From positions 62,001-126,000 of the forward strand of contig NZ_AUIV01000005.1 in assembly GCF_000423885.1 (NCBI RefSeq): a stretch of 64,000 bases of DNA. The letters are read 5' to 3'. Both the position numbers and the translations under genes were made by a program. Each line of letters begins with the position of its first letter. Positions within the stretch are counted from its first letter, which is position 1. Positions 8,410 to 17,035 of the stretch are shown here, in pieces. The DNA is from Thermomonas fusca DSM 15424 (lineage in GTDB: Bacteria > Pseudomonadota > Gammaproteobacteria > Xanthomonadales > Xanthomonadaceae). The notes below the pieces were generated by a model. The model did not search any database. It was given only the letters and a program-made list of their open reading frames with translations, and was not told the origin of the DNA.

Positions 8410-10491
8410 TCAGGCGAGCGGCGAGCGCAGCACCGGCTGATCCCAGCCGGCGCGCGGTGCGAAGCGTTCGCCGTACTTCGCCTGCAGCGCCTGCAGCCGC
8501 GCCAGCAGCGCGTCGGCGCCGACGGCGCGGATGTGCTGGATCGGGCCGCCGCGGAACGGCGCGAAGCCGGTGCCGAAGATCACCCCGGCGTCCAGCAGAT
8601 CGGCATCGCTGACCACGCCCTCGTGCAGGCAGGCCACCGCCTCGTTGAGCAGCGGCAGGATCAGGCGGTCTTCCAGATCGTCGGGCGCCACGAAGCCGGC
8701 CGGGAGTTCGGGTTTGACCGCCCTGCCGTTTTCCCACTTGTAGAGGCCCTGGCCATCCTTCTTGCCGCGCTTGCCGGCCTCGACCGTGGCCAGCGCCGCC
8801 GGCACGTCCAGACCGAGGAAGGGCGCCAGCTCGCGGCCGACGCTGGCGGCCACGTCCAGGCCCACGGTGTCGAGCAACTCGATCGGCCCCATCGGCATGC
8901 CGAAACGGGTGGCCGCCTTGTCTATGGCCGGGCCGGGGATGCCCTCTGCGTAGGCGGTTGCGGCCTCGAGCATGTACGGGAACAGCACCCGGTTGACCAG
9001 GAAGCCGGGGGTGCCGGCCACGGGCACCGGGAACTTGCCCAGCGCCTTGCAGAACGCGGCCAGCCGGCGTTCGGTCTCGGCGGCCATGCCGTCGTGGCGG
9101 ATGATTTCCACCAGCGGCATCTGCGCCACCGGGTTGAAGTAGTGCAGGCCGGCGAACTGCGCCGGGCGCGCGATGTGCGGGCGCAGCTCGTCCAGCGGGA
9201 TCGACGAGGTATTGGTGGTCAGCAGCGCGTCCGCCTTCATCCGCGGTTCGACCGCCTGGTACAGGTCGCGTTTGGCGTCGGGGTTTTCGATGATGGCTTC
9301 GATGACCAGATCGGCATCGTTGACGCCCGCGCCGTCGAGATCCGACCTCAGCCGCGCCGCCACCGCCGGGCGCTTGCTCTCGTCCTTCACCTTCTTCTCG
9401 AACAGCGCCTGCGCGCGTTGCAGCGCGCCGTCGATGAAGCGCTGCTCGCGGTCCTGCAGCGTCACCTCGAAGCCCTTGTAGGCGGCGAACGCGGCGATGT
9501 CGCCGCCCATCACGCCGGCGCCGATCACGTGCACGCGGGCGATGCCGGATTCGCCCTTGCCCAGTGCCTTCAGCCGCTCGGTGAGGAAGAAGATGCGGAT
9601 CAGGTTGCGCGCGGTACTGCTGCCGGCGAGCTTGACCACTGCGCGGCGCTCGGCGTCCAGGCGTGTGCGGATGCCGGCGCCGCCGCTGCGCTCCCACGTC
9701 GAGATCAGCGCGTAGGGCGCCGGATAGAACGCCTTCGGTGCCTTGCGCGCGACCTGCTTGGCCATCTGCGGCGCCAGCAGCTTGCGCGCGGGCAAGGTGT
9801 TGGTCAGCCAGCCCAGTGCGCGCTGCTTGAACGGACGCACGCTGCCCTTGAGCGCCAGCGCCGCGGCGGCGTCGATCAGCTGCGCCGGTTCCACCACCTT
9901 GTCCACAAGACCAATGGCGCGCGCGGCCTTCGCGCTCAGCGCGCGACCGGTCAGCATCATGTCCATCGCCGCCGGCGCGCCGACCAGCCGCGGCAGCCGC
10001 GCGCTGCCGCCCCAGCCGGGGAAGATGCCCAGCTGCACTTCCGGCAGGCCGATGCGGGTGGAGGCGTCGCTGCTGGCCACGCGGTAGCGGCAGGCCAGCG
10101 AAATCTCGGTGCCGCCGCCCATGCAGAAACCATGGATGGCCGCGACCGTGGGGCAGGGCAGGCTGGCCAGAGTCTGGAACACATCCTGGCCGCGGCGGAT
10201 GGCATCGTTGACGGTGCCGCGACGGTCGAATTCCTGGAACTCTTTCAGGTCGGCACCGGCGATGAAGCCGCTGCTCTTGCCGGAGGCGATCACCAGCGCC
10301 TTCGGCGGTTCGATGGCGATGCGCGCCAGCGCCTCGCCCAGCTCGATCAGCGCATCCTGCGAGAATGCGTTGACCGGCGCGTCGGCGCGGTCGAAGCAGA
10401 GCACCAGCACGCCGTCGTCGCGGCGCTGCGGCTGCCAGTGACGAAGGCGGAGTCCGTCGAAACCGTTGGCGGAGGAATCAGCCATGCGCAT
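8410..10491 (-). CDS. FadB/FadJ-type enoyl-CoA hydratase / 3-hydroxyacyl-CoA dehydrogenase
   Basis: This multifunctional beta-oxidation enzyme hydrates 2-enoyl-CoA and oxidises the 3-hydroxyacyl-CoA with NAD+. The N-terminal crotonase domain has E129 (in GGGTEI) and E151 (in GLPEVQ) as catalytic acids. The NAD-binding domain begins around GAGVMG at residues 324-329, and two 3HCDH C-terminal domains follow. At 693 residues it is slightly shorter than E. coli FadB or FadJ. No thiolase gene is adjacent, so it cannot be assigned to FadB or FadJ from context. ATGs at 10491 and 10485 are both possible starts. Confidence 0.93.
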   Translation of the reverse strand: MRMADSSANGFDGLRLRHWQPQRRDDGVLVLCFDRADAPVNAFSQDALIELGEALARIAIEPPKALVIASGKSSGFIAGADLKEFQEFDRRGTVNDAIRRGQDVFQTLASLPCPTVAAIHGFCMGGGTEISLACRYRVASSDASTRIGLPEVQLGIFPGWGGSARLPRLVGAPAAMDMMLTGRALSAKAARAIGLVDKVVEPAQLIDAAAALALKGSVRPFKQRALGWLTNTLPARKLLAPQMAKQVARKAPKAFYPAPYALISTWERSGGAGIRTRLDAERRAVVKLAGSSTARNLIRIFFLTERLKALGKGESGIARVHVIGAGVMGGDIAAFAAYKGFEVTLQDREQRFIDGALQRAQALFEKKVKDESKRPAVAARLRSDLDGAGVNDADLVIEAIIENPDAKRDLYQAVEPRMKADALLTTNTSSIPLDELRPHIARPAQFAGLHYFNPVAQMPLVEIIRHDGMAAETERRLAAFCKALGKFPVPVAGTPGFLVNRVLFPYMLEAATAYAEGIPGPAIDKAATRFGMPMGPIELLDTVGLDVAASVGRELAPFLGLDVPAALATVEAGKRGKKDGQGLYKWENGRAVKPELPAGFVAPDDLEDRLILPLLNEAVACLHEGVVSDADLLDAGVIFGTGFAPFRGGPIQHIRAVGADALLARLQALQAKYGERFAPRAGWDQPVLRSPLA

Positions 10492-10580
10492 GCCATCCGT
10501 ATCAGCAGGGAAGCGGCTATCGTAGCCCGCGAAAACTTGAATACTTGTCTAAACGCCATCAACTAGGCGGCATGGGTCGC

Positions 10581-10609
10581 GGAACTTTGCCGGCACATCG
10601 CTGTCATAA
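10581..10609 (+). promoter_or_regulatory. Sigma-E type promoter before rpoE
   Basis: GGAACTT (10581-10587) is followed after 16 bases by TCATAA (10604-10609), close to the sigma-E consensus of GGAACTT and a TCnnA-type -10. It lies about 43 bases before the rpoE start. This fits classical autoregulation of the sigma-E operon. The match was made by eye. Confidence 0.75.
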
Positions 10610-10651
10610 CGCCCGGAGGCGACCGGGCCCAAACACGAGGCTGCGGCGCAA

Positions 10652-11272
10652 ATGACGGAGGATCGGGTGTCGCAAGCCCTCGACCAGGACCTGGTGGCCC
10701 GCGTGCAACGCGGCGATGCCGCCGCTTTCGACCTGCTGGTGCGCAAGTACCAGCACCGCGTGGCCGCGGTGATCTCGCGCTACGTGCACGACTGGGCGGA
10801 AGTGCAGGACGTGGCGCAGGACACCTTCATCCGCGCGTACCGGGCCATCGGCGGGTTCCGCGGCGAGGCCCAGTTTCCCACCTGGCTGCACCGGATTGCG
10901 GTGAACACCGCCAAGAACCACCTGGCTTCGCACGGGCGCCGCCCGCCGGGCGAGGACATCGAAATCGAGGATGCCGAGCAGTTCGAGTCCGGCCTGCGCC
11001 TGCGCGACAACGACACCCCCGAGCGCGAGTTGATGCGCCACCAGCTGGAACAAACCGTGCTGGCTGCGGTCGAAGCATTGCCGCAGGACCTGCGCGATGC
11101 CATCACCTTCCGCGAGGTGGAAGGCATGAGCTACGAGGAAATCGCCGAACGCATGGGCTGCCCGATCGGCACGGTGCGTTCGCGCATCTTCCGCGCCCGC
11201 GAGGCCATCGATGCCCGCATGCGCCCCCTGCTGGACCACGATGAACTTCCGAAGCGTACCCACGCCTCATGA
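10652..11272 (+). CDS. rpoE: RNA polymerase sigma-E factor
   Basis: This ECF sigma factor controls the response to misfolded envelope proteins. The 206 residues hold region 2 (DLVARVQRGDAAAFDLLVRKY through VAQDTFIRAYRAI, about 12-70) and region 4 (LPQDLRDAITFREVEGMSYEEIAERM plus the GTVRSRIFRAREAI helix, about 135-190). The start at 10652 gives MTEDRVSQ and the family's usual length. Its downstream neighbours are an RseA-type anti-sigma and an HtrA/MucD protease, the standard sigma-E operon. A sigma-E-like promoter precedes it. Confidence 0.96.
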   Translation: MTEDRVSQALDQDLVARVQRGDAAAFDLLVRKYQHRVAAVISRYVHDWAEVQDVAQDTFIRAYRAIGGFRGEAQFPTWLHRIAVNTAKNHLASHGRRPPGEDIEIEDAEQFESGLRLRDNDTPERELMRHQLEQTVLAAVEALPQDLRDAITFREVEGMSYEEIAERMGCPIGTVRSRIFRAREAIDARMRPLLDHDELPKRTHAS

Positions 11273-12174
11273 CGCCCATGAATACCGATACCGACCGCCA
11301 TTGCATCGACCTCACCCAGCTCAGCAGCCGCGAACAGCTGTCCGCGCTGATGGACGGCGCGCTGCCGGAGGACCAGACCCGCTTCCTGCTGCGCCGGCTG
11401 CAGCACGATGACGAGCTGGCCGGGAGCTGGGATCGCTGGCGCATTGCCAGCGACGTGATGCGCGGGATGGCGCCGGCCCGGCGCCTGCCGGCCGATTTCG
11501 CCTCGCGTGTTTCCGCGGCGCTGCATGGCGGCGAAGTGGTGGCGGCCCCGGCTGCCACAACCTCGCGGCCGGCATGGCTGCGGCGCGGCGCCGGCATCGG
11601 CGCCCTTGCGGCCGCGCTGGCGGTGGTGGTGCTGATGGGGCGGCCTGCGCTGGATAACGATGCGTCGCCCGCTGCACCGGCGCAGGTGGCCGTGACGACT
11701 CCGGCCGCGCCGGTGCATGGGCAGCCCGCACCGTCGCAGCCTGCGCCGCAGTTGCCGACGGTCCCGGCCGGCGGGTCGGACATGCTGGCTGCTGCTTCGA
11801 TGGCGGCCGCTGCCACCGCGTCCGTCAAGCCGGCGCGGCGCAGCAGGCCGGCTGCCGCTGTCGCGGCCACCGCGACCGCAGACGAGGCCAACGCGCAGAT
11901 CGCCGCGGTCACTCCGGCGACGCCCGCTGTCGCCGCCCCGGAATTCCGTGGCCTGCCCGAGGCCGAAATCGTCACCCGTCCGTGGCCACGTTCGATCCTG
12001 CCGCAGTACGCCGGCAGCGGCGGCCTTGCGGTGGGCTTCGGCGACCACCCGCGGCGTGCCGACAATCCGTTCGCCCCGCCGGTCTTCGGCGCGCCGCCGA
12101 AGCTGCTTTCCGACGAGGCGGCCTCCACGCAAGCGGCCGCCGGCGCCGATGCGCAGGGCCAGCAGCAGCCCTGA
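11269..12174 (+). CDS. rseA: Sigma-E anti-sigma factor RseA/MucA-like
   Basis: This membrane-bound inhibitor of sigma-E has 301 residues. The N-terminal RseA domain (REQLSALMDGALPEDQTRFLLRRL and LAGSWDRWRIASDVMRG, about 20-70) binds sigma-E. One transmembrane helix lies around residue 108 (GIGALAAALAVVVLMG), followed by an Ala/Pro-rich periplasmic part ending in a conserved-looking ADNPFAPPVFG region. It overlaps rpoE by 4 bases; the ATG at 11278 is an alternative start. Regulated cleavage of the periplasmic part is known for the family and is not visible here. Confidence 0.9.
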   Translation: MTPMNTDTDRHCIDLTQLSSREQLSALMDGALPEDQTRFLLRRLQHDDELAGSWDRWRIASDVMRGMAPARRLPADFASRVSAALHGGEVVAAPAATTSRPAWLRRGAGIGALAAALAVVVLMGRPALDNDASPAAPAQVAVTTPAAPVHGQPAPSQPAPQLPTVPAGGSDMLAAASMAAAATASVKPARRSRPAAAVAATATADEANAQIAAVTPATPAVAAPEFRGLPEAEIVTRPWPRSILPQYAGSGGLAVGFGDHPRRADNPFAPPVFGAPPKLLSDEAASTQAAAGADAQGQQQP

Positions 12175-12247
12175 CCGTGCAGCCCCGTGGCGCGCCCGGC
12201 GCCACACCTTCCCTGTTTCCGATCCACGCGAAGAGGAATCCCTTGCC

Positions 12248-13804
12248 ATGCCCGCGATCAAGCTCGCTTCCCTGCGTCCCCTGCTGTTGACCACCGCGCT
12301 GGCGGTGGCCGGCGTGGGTGCCTGCAGCGGCCAGAACGCCGCCAATGCACAGACCCCGCTGGCGACGCAGCCGTCCACGCCTGCGCCGGAGCTGGTGGCC
12401 GGCCTGCCCGATTTCACCCGGCTGGTGGATCAGGTTGGCCCGGCGGTGGTCAGCGTGCAGGCGGAACTCGGCGGCCGCTCGCAGGCCATGGCGCAGGCGC
12501 GAGGGATGCCGCAGATGCCGGAAGACGGGGGTGAGGGCGATGAACAGATCCCCGAGTTCTTCCGCCGCTTCTTCGGCCCCGGCATGACCCCCATGCCGGG
12601 GATGCCGGGCATGCCGGACGCGCGCCCGCGCGGCACTTCGCTGGGCACCGGCTTCATCATTTCGGCTGACGGCTACCTGCTCACCAACCATCACGTGGTC
12701 GATGGCGCCGACACCGTGCGCATCAAGCTGTCCGACCGTCGCGAGTTCACCGCCAAGGTGGTGGGCAGTGACCCGCAGTCGGACGTGGCGCTGCTGAAGA
12801 TCGACGCCAAGGGTCTGCCGGTTATGCGCATCGGCAATTCCGACGCGCTCAAGCCCGGCCAGTGGGTGGTGGCGATCGGCTCGCCGTTTGGCCTCGACCA
12901 TTCGGTCACCGCCGGCATCGTCAGCGCGGTCGGCCGCGCCAACCCCGGCGCCGACCAGCGCTACGTGCCGTTCATCCAGACCGACGTGGCGATCAATCGC
13001 GGCAACTCCGGCGGCCCGCTGCTGGACACCCGCGGCCAGGTGGTCGGCATCAACTCGCAGATCTTCAGCAACTCCGGCGGCTACATGGGGGTGAGCTTCG
13101 CCATTCCGATCGACGTGGCGATGAACGCGGTGCAGCAGCTCAAGGCGACCGGCAAGGTCACCCGCGGCCAGCTGGGTGTGCAGATCCAGGGCATGGATCG
13201 CGATGCCGCCAGCGCGCTGGGCCTGGCCGATGCCAACGGCGCGCTGGTGGCGACCATCGAGCCGGGCAGCGCCGCGGAACGCGCCGGCCTGCAGCGGCAG
13301 GACGTGATCCGCAGCGTCAACGGCCAGCGCGTGTACGAATCCAGCGATCTGCCGCCGATCATCGGCGCGATGGCACCGGGCAGCAGGGTCACCCTGGAAG
13401 TCATTCGCGACGGCAAGCCGCGCACCCTGACCGCAACCCTGGGCGCGCTCGACGAAAGCGTTGCAGCGGCCGGCGGCGAAGCGGGCAGTGGCCAGAAGCC
13501 GGCGGCGCCCGCGCAGGCCAACCCGCTGGGCATCATCGGCCAGGAACTGACCGCCCAGCAGCGCAGCGGCATGGGGCTGCAGCCAAAGGAGGGCGTGCTG
13601 ATCGCCCGCGTCGAAGGGCAGGCCGCACGCGAAGCGGGCCTGCAGCGCGGCGACGTGGTGCTGGCGGTGGGTCGCCATGATGTCGGCAGCGTCGATGCCC
13701 TCGACGCCCAGTTGCGCGCGGTCGGCGCCAACAAGCCGGTGATGCTGCTGGTGCGGCGCGGCGGCGGCACCCGCTACGTCACGGTGACCCCGGTCGAGCG
13801 CTGA
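12248..13804 (+). CDS. mucD: DegP/MucD-type periplasmic serine protease (HtrA)
   Basis: This envelope quality-control protease has 518 residues. The trypsin-like domain has a triad of H149 (LTNHHV), D179 (SDVALL) and S254 (RGNSGGP). PDZ1 covers about 295-385 and PDZ2 about 425-515. A Gly/Pro/Met-rich loop (residues 105-125) precedes the protease core. The N-terminal hydrophobic segment ends at VGAC with C26, close to a lipobox, so the protein may be a lipoprotein rather than freely periplasmic. It is the third gene of the sigma-E operon, and its product feeds back on envelope stress. Confidence 0.95.
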   Translation: MPAIKLASLRPLLLTTALAVAGVGACSGQNAANAQTPLATQPSTPAPELVAGLPDFTRLVDQVGPAVVSVQAELGGRSQAMAQARGMPQMPEDGGEGDEQIPEFFRRFFGPGMTPMPGMPGMPDARPRGTSLGTGFIISADGYLLTNHHVVDGADTVRIKLSDRREFTAKVVGSDPQSDVALLKIDAKGLPVMRIGNSDALKPGQWVVAIGSPFGLDHSVTAGIVSAVGRANPGADQRYVPFIQTDVAINRGNSGGPLLDTRGQVVGINSQIFSNSGGYMGVSFAIPIDVAMNAVQQLKATGKVTRGQLGVQIQGMDRDAASALGLADANGALVATIEPGSAAERAGLQRQDVIRSVNGQRVYESSDLPPIIGAMAPGSRVTLEVIRDGKPRTLTATLGALDESVAAAGGEAGSGQKPAAPAQANPLGIIGQELTAQQRSGMGLQPKEGVLIARVEGQAAREAGLQRGDVVLAVGRHDVGSVDALDAQLRAVGANKPVMLLVRRGGGTRYVTVTPVER

Positions 13805-13817
13805 GGGCATGGTGCAA

Positions 13818-13862
13818 GCCTGCGCCCGGTCGTGAGCGCGGCCGGGCGCGGCGCCGGCAGGC
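13818..13862 (+). terminator. Nested GC-rich hairpin after mucD
   Basis: GCGCCCGG (13822-13829) pairs with CCGGGCGC (13842-13849), and an outer arm GCCTGC (13818-13823, sharing two bases with the inner arm) is mirrored by GCAGGC (13857-13862). It sits just after the mucD stop and before lepA. There is no T tract, so it may be a weak or Rho-assisted terminator or an mRNA-stabilising structure. Confidence 0.4.
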
Positions 13863-13888
13863 CGTCAGGGCTGCATTCGGGCCTGTGC

Positions 13889-13894
13889 GATAAT
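13889..13894 (+). promoter_or_regulatory. Possible lepA -10 element
   Basis: GATAAT in the context GTGCGATAATGC lies about 65 bases before lepA and just after the mucD hairpin. No convincing -35 is visible. This pattern of a lone good -10 recurs in the window. Confidence 0.35.
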
Positions 13895-13959
13895 GCACGG
13901 CTGTCTTTCCCACAGGCCGCGATCCCGCGGCCGTTGCCGCACTCAGCCGACGCCCCCCA

Positions 13960-15765
13960 ATGCAGCACGATTCGATGCGGTTCATCCGCAACTTCTCCAT
14001 CATCGCCCACGTCGATCACGGCAAGTCGACTCTGGCCGACCGCATCATCCAGCTGTGCGGCGGCCTGACCGCGCGCGAGATGGAAGCGCAGGTGCTCGAC
14101 AACAACCCGATCGAGCGCGAGCGCGGCATCACCATCAAGGCGCAGTCGGTCTCCTTGCCGTACACCGCGAAGGACGGCAATACCTATTTCCTCAACTTCA
14201 TCGATACCCCCGGCCACGTCGACTTCAGCTACGAGGTCAGCCGCTCGCTGGCTGCCTGTGAAGGCGCGCTGCTGGTGGTGGATGCGGCGCAGGGCGTGGA
14301 GGCGCAGTCGGTGGCGAACTGCTACACCGCGGTGGAGCAGGGCCTGGAAGTGGTGCCGGTGCTGAACAAGATCGACCTGCCCACCGCCGACATCGACAAG
14401 GTCAAGGAAGAGATCGAGGCCGTGATCGGCATCGATGCCACCGACGCGGTCGCCATCAGCGCCAAGACGGGCCTGAACGTGGGCGACGTGCTGGAAGCCA
14501 TCGTCCAGCGCATCCCGCCGCCGCAGCCGCGCGCCACCGACAAGCTGCAGGCGTTGATCATCGATTCCTGGTTCGACAACTACCTCGGCGTGGTCTCGCT
14601 GGTGCGGGTGATGCAGGGCGAGATCAAGCCGGGCGACAAGATCCTGGTGATGTCGACCGGGCGCTGGCACCTGGTCGACAAGGTCGGCGTGTTCACCCCC
14701 AAGCGCAAGGAGATGCCGGTGCTGCGTGCCGGCGAAGTGGGCTGGATCAATGCCAGCATCAAGGATGTGCACGGCGCACCGGTGGGCGATACGTTGACCC
14801 TGCTGGCCGACCCCGCGCCGGAGCCGCTGCCGGGTTTCCAGGAAATGCAGCCGCGCGTGTTCGCCGGCCTGTTCCCGGTCGATGCCGAGGACTACCCGGA
14901 CCTGCGCGAAGCGCTGGACAAGCTGCGCCTGAACGATGCCGCGCTGCGCTTCGAGCCGGAAAGCTCGGAGGCGATGGGCTTCGGCTTCCGCTGCGGCTTC
15001 CTGGGCATGCTGCACATGGAGATCGTGCAGGAGCGGCTGGAGCGGGAGTACGACCTCAACCTGATCAGCACCGCGCCGACCGTGGTCTACGAGGTGCTCA
15101 AGACCGACGGCAGCATCGTGTCGATGGACAACCCGGCCAAGCTGCCGCCGATCAACCAGGTGCAGGAGATCCGTGAGCCGATCATCCGCGCCAACATCCT
15201 CACCCCCGAGGCCTACATCGGCAACATCATCAAGCTGTGCGAGGAAAAGCGCGGCGTGCAGATCGGCATCACCTACATGGCCAGCCAGGTGCAGATCAGC
15301 TACGAGCTGCCGATGGCCGAGGTGGTGCTGGACTTCTTCGACAAGCTGAAGTCGGTGAGCCGCGGTTATGCCTCGCTCGATTACCACTTCCTGCGCTTCG
15401 ACGCCGGCCCGTTCGTGCGCGTGGATACGCTGATCAACGGCGACCGCGTCGATGCGCTGTCGATCATCGTGCACCGCACGCACGCAGACCGGCGCGGGCG
15501 CGAGCTGACCGAGAAGATGAAGGACCTGATCCCGCGGCAGATGTTCGACGTGGCCATCCAGGCCGCGATCGGCGCGCAGGTCATCGCCCGCACCACGGTC
15601 AAGGCGCTGCGCAAGAACGTGCTGGCCAAATGCTACGGTGGCGATGCCTCCCGCAAGAAGAAGTTGCTGGAGAAGCAAAAGGAAGGCAAGAAGCGGATGA
15701 AGCAGGTTGGCAGCGTGGAGATTCCGCAGGAAGCCTTCCTCGCCGTGCTGCAGATGGACAAGTAG
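13960..15765 (+). CDS. lepA: Elongation factor 4 (LepA)
   Basis: LepA is a ribosome-bound translational GTPase that can back-translocate stalled ribosomes and helps 30S assembly. The 601 residues show the G1 motif AHVDHGKST, the GITIKAQ switch, DTPGHVDF (G3) and NKIDLP (G4), then EF-G-like domains II, III and V and the LepA-specific C-terminal domain (CYGGDASRKKKLLEKQKEGKKRMK). The ATG at 13960 gives MQHDSMRFIRN; the ATG at 13975 would give 596 residues. It precedes lepB, as in many gammaproteobacteria. The stop codon forms part of a GTAG hairpin element. Confidence 0.97.
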   Translation: MQHDSMRFIRNFSIIAHVDHGKSTLADRIIQLCGGLTAREMEAQVLDNNPIERERGITIKAQSVSLPYTAKDGNTYFLNFIDTPGHVDFSYEVSRSLAACEGALLVVDAAQGVEAQSVANCYTAVEQGLEVVPVLNKIDLPTADIDKVKEEIEAVIGIDATDAVAISAKTGLNVGDVLEAIVQRIPPPQPRATDKLQALIIDSWFDNYLGVVSLVRVMQGEIKPGDKILVMSTGRWHLVDKVGVFTPKRKEMPVLRAGEVGWINASIKDVHGAPVGDTLTLLADPAPEPLPGFQEMQPRVFAGLFPVDAEDYPDLREALDKLRLNDAALRFEPESSEAMGFGFRCGFLGMLHMEIVQERLEREYDLNLISTAPTVVYEVLKTDGSIVSMDNPAKLPPINQVQEIREPIIRANILTPEAYIGNIIKLCEEKRGVQIGITYMASQVQISYELPMAEVVLDFFDKLKSVSRGYASLDYHFLRFDAGPFVRVDTLINGDRVDALSIIVHRTHADRRGRELTEKMKDLIPRQMFDVAIQAAIGAQVIARTTVKALRKNVLAKCYGGDASRKKKLLEKQKEGKKRMKQVGSVEIPQEAFLAVLQMDK

Positions 15766-15790
15766 GAGCGCCCCGCGGGGGCGCGACGAC
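15762..15790 (+). repeat. GTAG-type REP-like hairpin overlapping the lepA stop
   Basis: GTAG (15762-15765) is followed by GA and a stem GCGCCCC (15768-15774), loop GCG, GGGGCGC (15778-15784), then GACGAC. The GTAGGAGCG-stem-CGCGAC layout matches REP/SMAG-like elements of xanthomonads and pseudomonads. The TAG of GTAG is the lepA stop codon. Only one copy was noticed in the window. Confidence 0.6.
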
Positions 15791-15814
15791 ACGGCGGCAA
15801 ATGGAGAACATCGC

Positions 15815-16603
15815 ATGATGGTGTGGTTCGAAACGATCCTGGTCACCCTGACCGCGCTGGCTGGCCTGGTCTGGCTGCTGGACAAGCTGTTCCTGGCCAA
15901 GCGCCGCGCCGCCGCGGCCGGCCCGCTGGACGAGGCCAAGGACCCGGTTCTGGTCGATTACGCCAAGGCGTTCTTCCCGGTGCTGGCGCTGGTGCTGGGG
16001 CTGCGCAGCTTCGTCGCCGAGCCGTTCCGCATTCCGTCCAGCTCGATGATGCCGACCCTGCTGATCGGCGATTTCATCCTGGTCAACAAGTTCAGCTACG
16101 GCCTGCGTTGGCCGATCAGCAACAAGAAGTTCGTCGAGCTTGGCGAGCCGGCGCGCGGTGACGTGGTGGTGTTCCGCCCGCCGCACCATCCGCGCGAGGA
16201 CTGGATCAAGCGCGTGATCGGGGTGCCGGGCGATGTCATCGGCTACCACGACCACAAGGTCAGCGTGAACGGGCAGGCGCTGCCGTACCGGGTGGAAGGG
16301 GTCTACACCGGGGTTGGCCAGGGCGCGGGCGAAACCGGCGATTCCAAGCTGACCGAAGGCATGCCCGGCCGGCCGCATTTCGTGCTGGAAGGCGAATTCA
16401 GCGTCGCCGATGGTGACTGGACGGTCCCGGCGGGGCATTATTTCGTCATGGGCGACAACCGCGGCAACAGCGAGGACAGCCGGTTCTGGGGATTCCTGCC
16501 GGAAACCAACCTGCGCGGGAAGGCGTTCATGGTGTGGATGAACTTCGACGCCAGCGCGGATCATTGGGTGGACGTTTCCCGTATCGGAACGCGTATTCCT
16601 TGA
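15815..16603 (+). CDS. lepB: Signal peptidase I
   Basis: This inner-membrane Ser/Lys protease removes signal peptides from exported preproteins. The 262-residue protein starts with a transmembrane helix (ETILVTLTALAGLVWLLDKLF), and a second hydrophobic segment is at residues 53-64. The catalytic serine is S77 (IPSSSMMP) and the lysine K132 (DWIKRVIGVPGD); the GDNRGNSEDSR box is present near the C-terminus. A GGAGA sequence 7 bases before the ATG at 15815 supports this start. It sits between lepA and a pilin-like gene. Confidence 0.96.
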   Translation: MMVWFETILVTLTALAGLVWLLDKLFLAKRRAAAAGPLDEAKDPVLVDYAKAFFPVLALVLGLRSFVAEPFRIPSSSMMPTLLIGDFILVNKFSYGLRWPISNKKFVELGEPARGDVVVFRPPHHPREDWIKRVIGVPGDVIGYHDHKVSVNGQALPYRVEGVYTGVGQGAGETGDSKLTEGMPGRPHFVLEGEFSVADGDWTVPAGHYFVMGDNRGNSEDSRFWGFLPETNLRGKAFMVWMNFDASADHWVDVSRIGTRIP

Positions 16604-16651
16604 TCATGCCTGGCCAGGGGCACGGCCGTTAAACCAAGAGGGGATGCACGA

Positions 16652-17035
16652 ATGAAGCAGAAGCAGCGCGGCATGACCATGCTGGGGTTCCTGATGGTGC
16701 TGTGCCTTGGGATTTTCTTCGCCTTTTGCGCGATGAAGATCGTGCCCATGTACATCGAGTTCTATTCGGTGAAGCAGGCGCTCAAGGGTCTGGCGGACGA
16801 CAAGGAGCTGGCCGGGGCCTCCAAGGAAGAAGTGCGCACGCGCTATCTCAAGCGGCTGGAAATGAGCTACGCCGATCACGTCAAGAAAATGGATGCGATG
16901 AAGTTCGAGTCCACCGATGGCGGCCTGAAGATGATCGTGGACTACGAGCGCCGTGAATCACTGATGGCGAACCTCGACGTGGTCGGCAAGTTCCACGCCG
17001 AGCAGGTGCTGACGCGTGGCACCAGCGGCGAGTGA
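16652..17035 (+). CDS. DUF4845 small membrane protein
   Basis: This 127-residue protein has a pilin-like N-terminus: a short charged segment KQKQRG, then a hydrophobic stretch (MTMLGFLMVLCLGIFFAFCAM). The rest is a small soluble domain typical of DUF4845. An AGAGGGG sequence precedes the ATG. The family is found between lepB and rnc in many beta- and gammaproteobacteria, and its function is not known. The last 20 bases overlap the start of rnc in another frame, which implies coupled translation. Confidence 0.85.
   Translation: MKQKQRGMTMLGFLMVLCLGIFFAFCAMKIVPMYIEFYSVKQALKGLADDKELAGASKEEVRTRYLKRLEMSYADHVKKMDAMKFESTDGGLKMIVDYERRESLMANLDVVGKFHAEQVLTRGTSGE

Noticed and set aside
10535..10555. 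Direct repeat ACTTG-AAT-ACTTG upstream of the FadB-like gene as a fatty-acid regulator site
   Set aside because: It is a direct repeat, not the palindrome expected of PsrA or FadR sites, and only one example is seen.
8197..10566. 789-codon plus-strand open frame
   Set aside because: Antisense to the FadB/FadJ-type gene; no recognisable protein sequence.
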